Source of the DNA: Methanobacteriota archaeon
GTDB lineage: Archaea; Methanobacteriota; Methanobacteria; Methanobacteriales; Methanobacteriaceae
Length of the DNA: 64,000 nt
Reading direction: 5' to 3'
Assembly (NCBI GenBank): GCA_023436175.1
Contig: JAEZKE010000047.1
Coordinates: 1-64,000 of the forward strand
The position numbers were made by a program, and so were the translations under genes. Positions 34,118 to 44,224 of the stretch are shown here, one piece after another (within the stretch, counting starts at the first letter, position 1; each line of letters starts with the position of its first letter). Under the pieces are notes generated by a model, which made no database searches, was not told where the DNA came from, and was given only the letters and a program-made list of their open reading frames with translations.

Positions 34118-35028
34118 ATTGATTATCCCAATTCACAGGAGCAATTTTCACCAAGTAAACTGCTTAAGTTTGTACAGATGGCTGAAAAAAAATGGATTTA
34201 ATGGAGTGTCATCATCTGATCATTTTAACCCATGGAGCGAAGCTCAAGGGGAAAGTGGATTTGTATGGTCATGGCGTGGATCTGTACTGCAGGCCACATC
34301 TTTACCTTTTGGAGTAGTTAATGCTCCAGAACAAAGATATCATCCAGCGATAATTGCACAGGCAACTGCTACACTAGCTGAAATGTACTCTGGCAGATTT
34401 TGGGTAGCTTTAGGGAGCGGACAATTATTAAACGAAGGAATAACTGGGGATAAATGGCCTGTTAAAAGTGTCCGTAATGAAAGATTAAAAGAATCTGCAG
34501 AAATTATACGTAAGCTATGGGCCGGTGAAACAGTCACATATGATGGTCATATTTGTGTGGAAGAGGCCAGATTATATACTCGTCCAGAAACCCCCTTTAA
34601 TGATTGGTGCAGCTATAACAGCTAAAACTGCAAAATGGGTAAGTGAATGGGCAGATGGACTAATTACAGTTGCAGAAAATCCTAAAAAACTGAATAAAAT
34701 AATTAAAGCTTTTCATCAGGGAAATGGAAAAGGAAAACCTGTTTACATAAAACTTGAAATATCTTATGATCGAGATGAAGAAAAAGCTTTGAAAGGAGCT
34801 CATGAGCAATGGAAAGCTAATATTTTCGAAAGCAATGTATTAACTAATTTAAAATTACCAGAACAGTTTGATAATACTTCTAAGTTAATTGATCCTGAAA
34901 TTATGGTGGATAAAGTAAATATTTTTACAAACATCCATGAATATGTGGAATTGTTAAATGAATATATCAAACTTGGTATTAATCATATTTACATTCATAA
35001 TGTTAACTTAACCAAAAGCAGTTTATAA
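34118..35028 (+). pseudogene. LLM-class flavin-dependent oxidoreductase, broken by two frameshifts
   Basis: Reading across three frames gives one continuous luciferase-like (LLM) protein of about 300 residues. The first part, QEQFSPSKLLKFVQMAEK, is cut in an A8 run at 34185-34192. The middle runs GFNGVSSSDHFNPWSEAQGESGF and on to VEEARLYTRPE, and is cut in a C5 run at 34591-34595. The end continues PPLMIGAAITAKTAKWVSEWADG to 35028. The family (TIGR03885-like) uses a flavin or F420. There is no ATG at the expected start, only ATT or ATA codons. Both breaks are in homopolymers, so sequencing error is possible; otherwise it is a recent pseudogene. A GH15 gene follows after about 90 bp. Confidence 0.8.
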
Positions 35029-35120
35029 AGGATTTTGGACAAAAAGTGCTTCCATTTGTGATGGATTAACTGTTTTTCAGTAAAATATCCCAATTAAATT
35101 AATTTGTTTAAGGTGTTTGA

Positions 35121-37019
35121 ATGATTTGTAAATATTATAAACCAATAGGTGATTATGGTGCAATCGGTAATCTCAGGACTGCTGCCCTGATTGGGAAAGA
35201 TGGATCTATAGACTGGTGCTGTTTCCCTGTTATTGATAACCCCAGCATATTTGGCGCTATTTTAGATATAAGGAGGGGTGGACGTTTTCAAATATCTGTA
35301 CCAGATGCGGGTATTGGATTCCAGTACTATGTTAAAGACACCAATATACTGAAGACACAATTTAAAATAGGTCATGGAAAGCTTACTGTAACTGATTTCA
35401 TGCCACTTTGGGGAGATATTAGTAGATGTGGTGGATCTTATGCCCCTCCAGAAATTCATCGTATCTTAGAATGCAGTGGGGATGCTATGGATGTAGAAGT
35501 TGAATGGTCACCTAGATTTAATTATGCGCGTGTACCTACTAAAATAAAAGAATTTAAGGACGGTTGGATGGCCACAGATGGAAATGATAAAATTTACCTG
35601 TGTAATGTTAACAATGCGCATGTAATAACTGGAGATTATGGCCCTGCCCTGCATGCTTATTTCCAGATAGAAAAAGGCAATAGAAAAGTACTCGTCACCC
35701 GCTGGAATTCTGAAAATGTAAGTGGAGAACTTACAGAATCAAATGAATTAATGGAACGCACTGCCAGTACATGGAAAGGTTGGGTTCATAAAGAACCATC
35801 AATAAATGCCCATGAATGGACTGCTGAGTGGTTTCCTTTCTTAATACGTTCTAAACTTGCTTTGAAAATGATGATTCATGATGACACAGGGGCCATGATG
35901 GCTGCTCCTACTACATCACTTCCAGAAGCTATAGGGGAAATTTTAAATTGGGACTACCGCTATACTTGGGTTAGAGACGCAGCATTAGTTGGACAAGCCC
36001 TTATCTCCGCAGGACATGTGAACGAAGCACTTGATTTCTTTAACTGGATAGAAAAAGTGTCTGAAGAGCACTTTGAAAAAGGGGAAGGAATAAGGATCAT
36101 GTATGGATTACATGGTGAAATAAATCTTGAAGAAGAGACACTGGAACATTTAGAAGGATATAAAAGATCTAAACCTGTTCATATTGGTAATGGAGCTTCA
36201 AATCAACTTCAAAATGAAATATATGGGGAACTTTTAAACACAGCCTATGAACTAGTGCGAAGAAACGTAAAACTTGAGCCAGAGATGATGAATTTTTTAA
36301 GTAGAGTCGCTGATCGTGCATGTGAAGTTTGGAAAGAAAAAGACAGCGGAATATGGGAAGAAAGAAAAAATCTCTGCCATTATACATATTCCAAAGTCAT
36401 GATGTGGGTTGCACTGGATAGGGCAATTCATTTAGCCCGTAATTATAACTTTCCAGGGGATACTGATAAATGGAAAAAATCAAGATCTGAGATAAGGGAA
36501 GCAGTTCTAAAATATGGCTATGATAAAGAATTAGGTTCTTTTGTAAGGGCCTTTGGACAAAAAGAGTTAGATGCTGCGAATTTACGTATTCCTTTACTTG
36601 AATTTCTGCCGTTTGATGATGAAAGGGTTCAGGGAACCATTAACAATACCATGAAGTATCTTACAGAAAATCAGTTTGTCTACCGGTATTTAAAGAAAGA
36701 GGGGCCTCATAGTAAAGAAGGAACATTTGCACTCTGTACTTTCTGGCTTGTGGATGCACTTGCTCTTTCAGGAAGGATAAATGAAGCTAGAGATATTATT
36801 GAAAATATTATAAATCATACAAACCATGTAGGGCTTTTATCTGAAATGATAGATGCAGAAACCGGTGAACTTTTAGGTAATTTTCCACAGGCATTCTCAC
36901 ATATTGGCATGATAAACAGTATGGTTTATTTAGCCTATGCTGAGGGAAAACCAGTTCCTGTAGCTCCAATTGGAACTTTAGAACACCGTGAAAAAATGGA
37001 TTCAAGAAGAGATTTTTGA
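35121..37019 (+). CDS. Glycoside hydrolase family 15 (glucoamylase/trehalase-like)
   Basis: The 632-residue protein has an N-terminal beta domain of the TREH_N type (about 1-210; KPIGDYGAIGNLRTAALIG and DGSIDWCCFP). An (alpha/alpha)6 GH15 barrel follows at about 230-615, with NWDYRYTWVRDAALVGQALI, MYGLHGEINLEEETLEHLEG (catalytic Glu region) and GTFALCTFWLVDALAL. It would release glucose from the ends of alpha-glucans or split trehalose. It has no signal peptide, so it acts inside the cell, probably on stored glycogen-like glucan. It is probably in one transcript with the broken LLM oxidoreductase upstream. AAGGTGTTTGA precedes the ATG. Which glucan it uses cannot be decided by eye. Confidence 0.9.
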   Translation: MICKYYKPIGDYGAIGNLRTAALIGKDGSIDWCCFPVIDNPSIFGAILDIRRGGRFQISVPDAGIGFQYYVKDTNILKTQFKIGHGKLTVTDFMPLWGDISRCGGSYAPPEIHRILECSGDAMDVEVEWSPRFNYARVPTKIKEFKDGWMATDGNDKIYLCNVNNAHVITGDYGPALHAYFQIEKGNRKVLVTRWNSENVSGELTESNELMERTASTWKGWVHKEPSINAHEWTAEWFPFLIRSKLALKMMIHDDTGAMMAAPTTSLPEAIGEILNWDYRYTWVRDAALVGQALISAGHVNEALDFFNWIEKVSEEHFEKGEGIRIMYGLHGEINLEEETLEHLEGYKRSKPVHIGNGASNQLQNEIYGELLNTAYELVRRNVKLEPEMMNFLSRVADRACEVWKEKDSGIWEERKNLCHYTYSKVMMWVALDRAIHLARNYNFPGDTDKWKKSRSEIREAVLKYGYDKELGSFVRAFGQKELDAANLRIPLLEFLPFDDERVQGTINNTMKYLTENQFVYRYLKKEGPHSKEGTFALCTFWLVDALALSGRINEARDIIENIINHTNHVGLLSEMIDAETGELLGNFPQAFSHIGMINSMVYLAYAEGKPVPVAPIGTLEHREKMDSRRDF

Positions 37020-37023
37020 TTGT

Positions 37024-38247
37024 TTACTGGACAAATCTCTCTATGAATTTTGCATATACTGGCCTTGTGATGAAAATTCCTATAAGCACCCCTATTATAG
37101 TGGTGAACGCAAAACCTGCCAGGATTCCGATTCCTGCATAGCCTCTGCTGAATCCTATATATGCCAGTGGAAGCATAGCAGCGATAAGGGTTGCAGCAGA
37201 TGTAAAGACTATGAAAAATGCCCCTTTAATCCTCATTCTCATAGTAGCACTTCTTCTTTTCGATTCTTTGTTTTCTTTAGAATTTCTTTTCTTTAAAACT
37301 TCATCTGTAATAATTAACTGATCATCTACTCCAGTACCTATAGCTGCGATAATACCTGCAATAGCGGGTAAATCTATATTCCACCTTATCACAGAGGCTA
37401 CTCCCAGAATTAAAAGTAATTCTGCAAGACTTGTAAGTATTATTGGAATTACAAGTAAAGGAATTCTATAACGTAAAAAGATGATAATAGACACCACTAT
37501 AACTGCAAGTAAACCCGCAACCAACGCCCCGGTTCTAAACTGGTCTCCCAGTTCGGCTGAAACACTGCTAACTCCGGCAACATTAACTTTTACTGGTAAA
37601 GCCCCTGATTGCAGCACTGCTTGTATGTTCCTGGCTTCATTTTCAGCGGCTTCTCTGGTTTCTGCCGTTCCTGAGACTTCAACCTCTGTTGTCGGCGTCC
37701 CTGTTGCAAGCCCTTCGCTTAAAACTGGGGATGAAACCAGTTGGTTATCAAGATACATTTCCACTGGCTGTCCAGCCTTACCCTGTGCAACCTGTGCAAA
37801 ACGATTAGCACCTGCAGTTGATACAGTAAATGGTACACTCCACTGAGTTCCAGTAACCTGGTATGGGTGGACATTTGTTATATCTGTCCCTGTAAGTGCT
37901 GTCTGGTTATCTATTCTGGCTTCAAATACACCTGGAGTCCCAACTATATTTGTAACCTCTTCTGGCCTTACTCCTGCTATTTCAACAATTACATCCTGAT
38001 CTCCACTAGCCCTTACATTGATGTCCCTTACACCAAATATATTAAGCCGCCTGTCAAGAACCGTTACAACTGTGTTCATAGTAGTTGAGTCAACTGGATG
38101 CTCTAAATGAATTTGTATTACAGATCCACCTTCTAAATCGAGGCCTTGCTGTATACCCAATGTTGAAATTGAAATTATGCTGCTAATAGCCAATACAATG
38201 AGTAAGATAACCCTATAATCTTTTAAAAAGTCTACAATTTCGCTCAT
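37024..38247 (-). CDS. secD: Protein-export membrane protein SecD
   Basis: The 407-residue protein has one N-terminal helix, a large extracytoplasmic part (about 35-225) and five C-terminal helices. The signature LDLEGGSVIQIHLEHPVD is close to the N-terminus, and AAIGTGVDDQLIITDE and GALVAGLLAVIVVSIIIFLRYR are in the membrane part. SecD with SecF aids Sec-dependent export, using the ion gradient. The ATG at 38247 shares its A with the secF stop (TAATG), so the two are coupled; a longer frame beginning in secF is not needed. It converges on the GH15 gene with only 4 bp between stops. Archaeal SecD is shorter than bacterial SecD, as here. Confidence 0.95.
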   Translation of the reverse strand: MSEIVDFLKDYRVILLIVLAISSIISISTLGIQQGLDLEGGSVIQIHLEHPVDSTTMNTVVTVLDRRLNIFGVRDINVRASGDQDVIVEIAGVRPEEVTNIVGTPGVFEARIDNQTALTGTDITNVHPYQVTGTQWSVPFTVSTAGANRFAQVAQGKAGQPVEMYLDNQLVSSPVLSEGLATGTPTTEVEVSGTAETREAAENEARNIQAVLQSGALPVKVNVAGVSSVSAELGDQFRTGALVAGLLAVIVVSIIIFLRYRIPLLVIPIILTSLAELLLILGVASVIRWNIDLPAIAGIIAAIGTGVDDQLIITDEVLKKRNSKENKESKRRSATMRMRIKGAFFIVFTSAATLIAAMLPLAYIGFSRGYAGIGILAGFAFTTIIGVLIGIFITRPVYAKFIERFVQ

Positions 38248-39086
38248 TAATGTCCACGCTCCAGGTACCATCTCAGTATTCCAAGGTTCATTAACCAGGT
38301 TACAAGCACATCTGCAGCTAGGCCTATTATAAGAACTGCTGCAATATCTGCAAGTACCTCTGCAGATGGAATTAATAAAACAACGACAATATAAAGAGTT
38401 GCCATCGCACTAATGGAAGTAACTGCCATTGTTAAACCTGTTTTCATAGCATCAACTGCTCTTTCTGTAATTGTTCCTTCTTTTCGCCTCAATACACGTG
38501 TGGTAAGTAGAATATCTGTATCTACACTGTACCCAATAAGCAGTAGTAATGCACCTACTGATGCAAGTGAAAGTGGTATCCCAAACAAGGACATTCCACC
38601 AGCTGCTATAATAATATCAGACAATGCAGCAAGAATAACTGCTATAGAAGGTACAAAGTTTCTAAATACTACAAATACAGTCACTGCCATGAATATAAAT
38701 GCAAAAAGTATTGCCCAAAAAATTTGATTCAAAGCTTCTGCACTTAAAACTGGTCCAACAGATCTAAAACCCAATATGGACGCTGTTCCATTTAATGTAT
38801 TCCTTAAAACACCAGGATCTACTTCTCCGCCAATTTCAACTGTAGACTGGTTAGAACCAACTAATTGAACACTCACATCATTTGTTCCCAACCCGTTGCT
38901 TATTATATTCTCTAGCTGAGTTTGGCTTACTGGTTTTTGAAGCTGAAGATCGGCTATTGTACCTCCCCTTAGTTCTACCCCATAATTTAAACCATTTACG
39001 GCTAAAATTATCACTGCAATTAATGTGATAATTACTGGAATAGCTATTAATGGTTTATAAGATTCCATAAGTTTCTTAATTTTCAT
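38247..39086 (-). CDS. secF: Protein-export membrane protein SecF
   Basis: The 279-residue protein has a first helix (about 13-33), a periplasm-like domain (LRGGTIADLQLQKPVS, about 39-115) and five C-terminal helices. Family motifs are GYSVDTDILLTTRVLRRKEGT and SISAMATLYIVVVLLIPSAEVL, partly quoted. It forms the SecDF complex with the next gene; in archaea the order secF-secD is usual, as found here. The stop codon overlaps the secD start. Confidence 0.95.
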   Translation of the reverse strand: MKIKKLMESYKPLIAIPVIITLIAVIILAVNGLNYGVELRGGTIADLQLQKPVSQTQLENIISNGLGTNDVSVQLVGSNQSTVEIGGEVDPGVLRNTLNGTASILGFRSVGPVLSAEALNQIFWAILFAFIFMAVTVFVVFRNFVPSIAVILAALSDIIIAAGGMSLFGIPLSLASVGALLLLIGYSVDTDILLTTRVLRRKEGTITERAVDAMKTGLTMAVTSISAMATLYIVVVLLIPSAEVLADIAAVLIIGLAADVLVTWLMNLGILRWYLERGH

Positions 39087-39785
39087 TAAAACACCAGAAA
39101 TAAATTTTACAATATTAAAACTGATCTTAACCCGTTTTAGTTAAAGAGAAATCAATTTGGCTTAAACATGTTATAAAAATGTCTATTTTATTACTTATTT
39201 TATTTTTTATAATAATCATGTTATATAAATGCATCAAAGGATATGTTGAACTTAAAATGTTTCTCTCTCAATATTAACCGTCATAAATTTACAAATAAGA
39301 GTTATAAAAATCTTGATTTTATAGTTTATTTTCAAAAAAAAGTGGTTATAATCATGGGAATTGATTAACACATTTATTTAAAGTAATTACTTTTAATTCT
39401 TATTAACAAATCTCTGTACTTTAATTTTAAGCTCTTATTTCTCTTTTCTCTGTTTTAATATAATCGATGTTTGATAAAACAAAATCTTCAATTTTTTATA
39501 AAGATCACTTACAACATTTCTGTTCAGTTTAAAAATTTATCTGAGATTGATATCATTGATTCACGTTGTTTTTCAGTTTTAATAAGTGACTTTTCAATTT
39601 TTCCAAATTTTAATAAATAAATATAAATTGTTAACACTTAATATCATACATACCTATTAAACAAAGTTATAGTATGTGGTAAAGATTACCCATGAGGACT
39701 TCTCGCTTTTTTGATCCTATGAATAGGCTAGACAATATAGTTCATACATTAGTCCTCCATGGCTGGATAAATGAATGGTAAAGAA
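39087..39785. other. AT-rich intergenic region between secF and the integrase remnant
   Basis: No supported gene is present in these ~700 bp. A 29-codon frame at 39692-39781 has no ribosome-binding site; GAGGACT and AGTCCTC at its two ends form an inverted repeat. The left part should contain the secFD promoter. Confidence 0.4.
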
Positions 39786-41229
39786 ATGAGTGTATACAAA
39801 AGAATAGAAAGAACTACTACAAAGAATAGAAGAAGACGGAAATCTACAATTCTTTTTTGAGCAAAAGACGATGTTGAAGACAGCACCAGGAAATATTATG
39901 ATTTTGCAATCAAAGAATATTGCTTACTGCATAAAATGACACCAACAGAACTCCTGGACGAAGCAGGAGATGAAGAAGACAATAATGTGCATCGTAGAAA
40001 AAGGAAAATAAAGGCAAGGCTGTTAAAATATAAAAAATACATGCTCGATAATGAGCTGAGTTATGATTATATGCTTGTTAACTATTCTCGAATAAAGAAG
40101 TTCTATACAATTAACGAAATAAAAGTTCCAGACACAATAAGGATAAGCAGGCTAAAAAATGAGCCAGAACCATCTGATGAAGCTAGTGAGGGGATACCAA
40201 GCCTTGAAATGTGGCAAGAAGCTCTTGAATACTGTAAGCCTAAATGGAAAGGAATTATAACATTAGCAACCAGCAGCGGCATGGGAGCAGCCGAAGTAAT
40301 GTCTTTGACTTATAATCAATGGTTGGATGCAATAAGTTGCAAACGTTAACACAAGATGAAAGGAAAACATGTTGATCTGGATGAGCTAACGGAATATGAA
40401 AAGTTAGATGTTATTAAGATTGATCAGATGATTAAAGAAGCGGGATTAATAGTGCCCGTATGGAGCATAAAAAGAATAAAAACGAAATTTCCATATAAAC
40501 ATTTAGTACACCTGATCTGTAAAAGAGATCAGTAAATATCGTAGGCTTACGAAGTCACCTGTAAAAAGTCTTGATGATCGTTTATTCGTTACTGGGACAT
40601 TAATAGAAACAAGGCCTATGAATATACTAAATTTCACCAGTGAATTTCACAGGTTACGTGGTAAGTTCCAAATTAATGATGGTTATAAGAAGAATGGACG
40701 TTATTTTGTGTTTCGAAGCCATGCAATGAGGAAATATGCTGGAAGTAATATTTTAGAGTATACCGACCTGGGATTTCTCAAGACTGAATTTATTATGGGA
40801 CATAAAAGACAAGGGCATGACAGAGGATATTACAAGAAACATGCCGGCGAATTGTGGAAGGCTTACATTACAGGATTAAGTAAATTAAGTATAAACTGGG
40901 ATGAAATGGATTTAGCAACTGCTGAGGATCATAGAACACTTAAGCAACGTTTGGCCGCGCAAAATGAGATTATATTAACTTTAGAAAGAAACAGAATGCA
41001 AAATGAAACCTTAATTCAACAGATTTCTGATAATTATGCTTATAAAATTGAACTGTTAGAAGTTAAAATGATGAAATTCCTTGCACAAGCGAAGGATCAT
41101 GGATTAAATGACTTTAAAGAACTTCCTGATGAAAAAGATATGGTCAAAACAAAAGAAATGTTAAAAAACAAATATCCTGAAGATTATGATATCTTAAATA
41201 AGGAGAAAAAGGAATTGAAAAAGCTATAA
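39786..41229 (+). pseudogene. Decayed tyrosine recombinase (integrase)
   Basis: Pieces in different frames together match an archaeal phage-type integrase. There is an N-terminal SAM-like part (DDVEDSTRKYYDFAIKEYCLLHKM, quoted from 39867). LATSSGMGAAEVMSLTYNQW stands at the place of the first catalytic box, where the Arg is missing. KFPYKHLVHLICK follows, then VFRSHAMRKYAGSNI (the HxxR box) and finally MGHKRQGHDRGYYKKH, with the nucleophile Tyr. A frameshift near 39855, a TAA at 40347 and a frameshift between about 40500 and 40560 interrupt it. A coiled-coil tail follows to 41229. It marks an old integration event; no matching attachment-site pair was found by eye. Confidence 0.8.
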
Positions 41230-41541
41230 AGATAATATTAAATATCCAAAAGTTATAATAATTGATATTATTATTCTTTTTTATTATTACATTTTTCTGA
41301 GATTGTATAAAATTGGGATAACATGATTTTTAATGGAATTTTGTTTAAGTCTGGTTATTGCCTCGAGAGGTTAACTAAAATTAATAATATTTAGCATTGT
41401 TGTATTAAATTATATGACAACTGTTCCAATTTATACCAAGTAGTGTAATATGTTTCTTTATTTCAACATAAATCAAGGATAAATAACGGCCTTTTTAGTT
41501 TATTCTTTAATTAATATTAACTATTAAAAATATATTACTTA
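41230..41541. other. AT-rich intergenic region before DUF389 genes
   Basis: No gene is seen. The first DUF389 gene has no Shine-Dalgarno before its two consecutive ATG codons, so its message may have a very short leader. Confidence 0.35.
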
Positions 41542-42540
41542 ATGATGATTTTTCGTTTAATCCAAATAGTTTTACCAAATGATAAAAAAGAGCAAACCAA
41601 AAGAATAATAGAAGAATTGGATGTAATGGATTATTCTTATTCTAAATTTTCACAAACACATTTAAAATTTGATATCATTGTTAAAAGGGAAAGATCTGAA
41701 GAATTACTTGAGATATTTCAAAAAGAATTCTCTAAATTAAAAGGTTTCAGGATAGTAATAATTCCAATTGAAACTTATATTCCTTTTCCTGAGGAAGATC
41801 TAAATATTGAAAAGCCTGAAATGAAAAAACCATCTGAAAGAATCAGTAGAGAAGAGATATATGCCCAAGTCTCTGAAATGAGCAAGCTTACAAGAATTTA
41901 CATGCTACTTGTTGCTGCATCTGCATTTGTTGCAGCTATTGGGCTTTTAAATGATGATGTAGCTGTAATAATTGGTGCAATGATTATTGCTCCACTTTTA
42001 GGCCCAAATATAGGTTTATCTTTAGCAAGCGTTATGGGAAATAAGGTATTTGCATATAAAGCTATTAAAACTAATTTAATAGGATTTTTAATTGCAGCTA
42101 TAGTTTCCATAGTAGTGGGAATGATTTTTACGGTAAATCCACAAAATCCATCCATAGTTTTAAGAACCGATATTGAAAGAGGAAGTTTTTTCTTAGCTTT
42201 AGCATCAGGACTTGCAGGTTCTTTAGCTTTAACCACAGAGTTAACTAGTGCTTTAGTAGGGGTAATGATTGCAGTGGCCCTTATGCCTCCACTCGCTGCC
42301 TTTGGTATTCTTATAGGTTCTGGAAATTTTTATTTGGCATTTGGTGCATTGTTATTGTTTTTAGTAAATTTAGTTGGCATTAATCTTGCAGCTACTATTT
42401 CTTTCGTGGCACAAAAAATTAAACCACTTGATGAAGAAGAAGCTGCAAATGCTAAAAAAATGGCTAAAACATCTATATTAATATGGTTTACATCTTTAAT
42501 TGTTTTATTTGCGCTGATTAGGTTCCATATAATCTATTAA
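41542..42540 (+). CDS. DUF389 (TIGR00341-like) membrane protein
   Basis: The 332-residue protein has a cytosolic N-terminal alpha/beta domain (about 1-95; MIFRLIQIVLPNDKKEQTKRI). A membrane domain of about seven helices follows, with the DUF389 signature VAAIGLLNDDVAVIIGAMIIAPLLGPNIGLSLA (quoted in part as AVIIGAMIIAPLLGPN). Family function is unknown; transport has been proposed. A paralogue follows 165 bp later, clearly a tandem duplicate. ATG at 41542 or 41545 may be used. Confidence 0.88.
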   Translation: MMIFRLIQIVLPNDKKEQTKRIIEELDVMDYSYSKFSQTHLKFDIIVKRERSEELLEIFQKEFSKLKGFRIVIIPIETYIPFPEEDLNIEKPEMKKPSERISREEIYAQVSEMSKLTRIYMLLVAASAFVAAIGLLNDDVAVIIGAMIIAPLLGPNIGLSLASVMGNKVFAYKAIKTNLIGFLIAAIVSIVVGMIFTVNPQNPSIVLRTDIERGSFFLALASGLAGSLALTTELTSALVGVMIAVALMPPLAAFGILIGSGNFYLAFGALLLFLVNLVGINLAATISFVAQKIKPLDEEEAANAKKMAKTSILIWFTSLIVLFALIRFHIIY

Positions 42541-42705
42541 ATATTTTATAGATTAATAAAATGGGTTATATTCTCATTAAGCCAGTAATCCCATTTTTAA
42601 AGCTCTCCTGTATATTATTTGAGCTTTAGATAATTTTATATTTTTAAAATATTGTATGAAAATTTTAATTATTTTTAATAATATAATTATAGTTTGGTGG
42701 ATTTT

Positions 42706-43782
42706 ATGACTTATCGGCTGATTATAATTGTTATGCCCACTTATGAAATTTTAGATGAAATTAAAAGCATATTGGAAGGATATGATGTGCTTAACTATTG
42801 GGATGTTAAATCTTCAAATGAACAAATTATTGTTAATGCAATTATAAGAAGAGAAAAAACAGAATCTTTAATTAACCTTTTACAAAAACGTTTTTCTAAT
42901 TTAGAAGGTTTTAGAATAAGTTTAATGCCTGTTGAAGCTTCACTTCCAGTACCTGAACCTATTGAAAAAATGATATCAAAATATGAAGAGCCTTCTGATA
43001 AAGAAGATACGACCCTTGAAGAATTAACAGACCGCATTGACCCTAACGAATTGGTATATCGACTTAGTAGGCACGAAATTTATTCAAATATATCAGATCT
43101 TGCCAAATTATCCAAGGTTTATGTAATTATGGTAATTTTATCTGCTATCGTAGCAGCTATAGGAGTTTTAAATAATAATGTGGCTGTTATAATTGGTGCC
43201 ATGGTAATAGCTCCATTTTTAGGCCCAAACATGGCATTATCACTTGCAACCACATTGGGAGATATAAAATTAGCTCAAGAGTCAATTAAAACTAATTATA
43301 TTGGATTGCTTGTAGTTTTCATATTATCTGCCTTTCTTGGACTACTTTTTACAGTTGATCCAAGTGTTCCCGAAGTTGCACTGCGGGCTAAAACCAACCT
43401 TGGAAGTATAACACTAGCTTTTGCCTCTGGTATTGCAGGAGCATTAGCTTTTACAGTTGGTTTCAGCACAACTTTAATTGGAGTAATGGTAGCAGTAGCA
43501 CTACTCCCTCCCCTTGTAACCTGTGGGCTGTTATTTGGCTCTGGACATTTTTCATTAGCATTGGGGGCTTTTCTGCTATTTTTCATAAATTTAGTTTGCG
43601 TTAATTTAGCAGGTATTATAACATTTAAAGCTCAAAAAATCCGACCGATAGATCCTGAAAGAATAAACAAAGCCAAAAAATTGACAAATATTGCTTTATT
43701 GTTATGGACTTCATTACTTTCTATATTTATAGTTTTAATTCTTCTTTATAGAGGAATATTTGGTATATTGCTGCTCGGATAA
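42706..43782 (+). CDS. DUF389 (TIGR00341-like) membrane protein, tandem paralogue
   Basis: The 358-residue protein has the same plan as the preceding gene, with NNNVAVIIGAMVIAPFLGPNM and GFSTTLIGVMVAVALLPPLV in the membrane domain. It has an extra acidic linker at about 85-110 (SDKEDTTLEELTDRIDP). GGTGG five bases before ATG 42706 sets the start; a TTG 12 nt earlier is less likely. The two copies differ mostly in the N-terminal domain and linker, so they may sense different signals or form a hetero-oligomer. Function unknown. Confidence 0.88.
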   Translation: MTYRLIIIVMPTYEILDEIKSILEGYDVLNYWDVKSSNEQIIVNAIIRREKTESLINLLQKRFSNLEGFRISLMPVEASLPVPEPIEKMISKYEEPSDKEDTTLEELTDRIDPNELVYRLSRHEIYSNISDLAKLSKVYVIMVILSAIVAAIGVLNNNVAVIIGAMVIAPFLGPNMALSLATTLGDIKLAQESIKTNYIGLLVVFILSAFLGLLFTVDPSVPEVALRAKTNLGSITLAFASGIAGALAFTVGFSTTLIGVMVAVALLPPLVTCGLLFGSGHFSLALGAFLLFFINLVCVNLAGIITFKAQKIRPIDPERINKAKKLTNIALLLWTSLLSIFIVLILLYRGIFGILLLG

Positions 43783-43833
43783 TAATTTAAATGCAGTATG
43801 GTTTATTATTTTTTTATGTCTAGTTTAGTAAAT

Positions 43834-44190
43834 TTACTCTTTTAACCATTTCCAGGCAACATCTATATCTTTAGAGTAGAAAAACCGGGATTCTTTAGAA
43901 TAAAAAGGATCTGCGAGTATTGTTATCCACTCTTCCCAACTTTTGTCTCCTACAATGGCTATTTTATCTATTTTCTCGCGGTATGTACGGCCGAAATTAA
44001 TATCAGCGCCCCATGCTTCTATATCTTCCCATTTAAATTGAGTCAAATCTATGAGTAAGGAGATTGATCCTTCTTCATTTATAAGTGCTTGAACTTCTGG
44101 CACCAGCACATTATAATCTGCTTGGGTAACAGTGCCTATTGCTTTAAAGCCCAATACTTTACCTTCACTTTCACTCATTTTTTCAATCAT
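43834..44190 (-). CDS. SpoIIAA-like (STAS-related) protein
   Basis: The 118-residue soluble protein matches the SpoIIAA-like family: GKVLGFKAIGTVTQADYNVLVPEV, LLIDLTQFKWEDIEAW and KIAIVGDKSWEEW (each quoted in part). Similar proteins bind membranes or lipids, or act as simple phospho-switches. None of these roles can be assigned here. It lies 34 bp beyond the end of the broken permease on the same strand, suggesting one transcript. Confidence 0.82.
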   Translation of the reverse strand: MIEKMSESEGKVLGFKAIGTVTQADYNVLVPEVQALINEEGSISLLIDLTQFKWEDIEAWGADINFGRTYREKIDKIAIVGDKSWEEWITILADPFYSKESRFFYSKDIDVAWKWLKE

Positions 44191-44224
44191 TTTTTTCCTC
44201 TTCCATGAATTTATACATCATATT

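Noticed and set aside
39692..39781. 29-codon frame bounded by GAGGACT / AGTCCTC
   Set aside because: Too short, no ribosome-binding site and no known peptide; the inverted repeat alone is weak evidence for an element.
42560..42598. Possible terminator (AATGGG ... CCCATTTTT) after the first DUF389 gene
   Set aside because: Only 6 bp of stem with a 24-nt loop; not convincing in AT-rich sequence.
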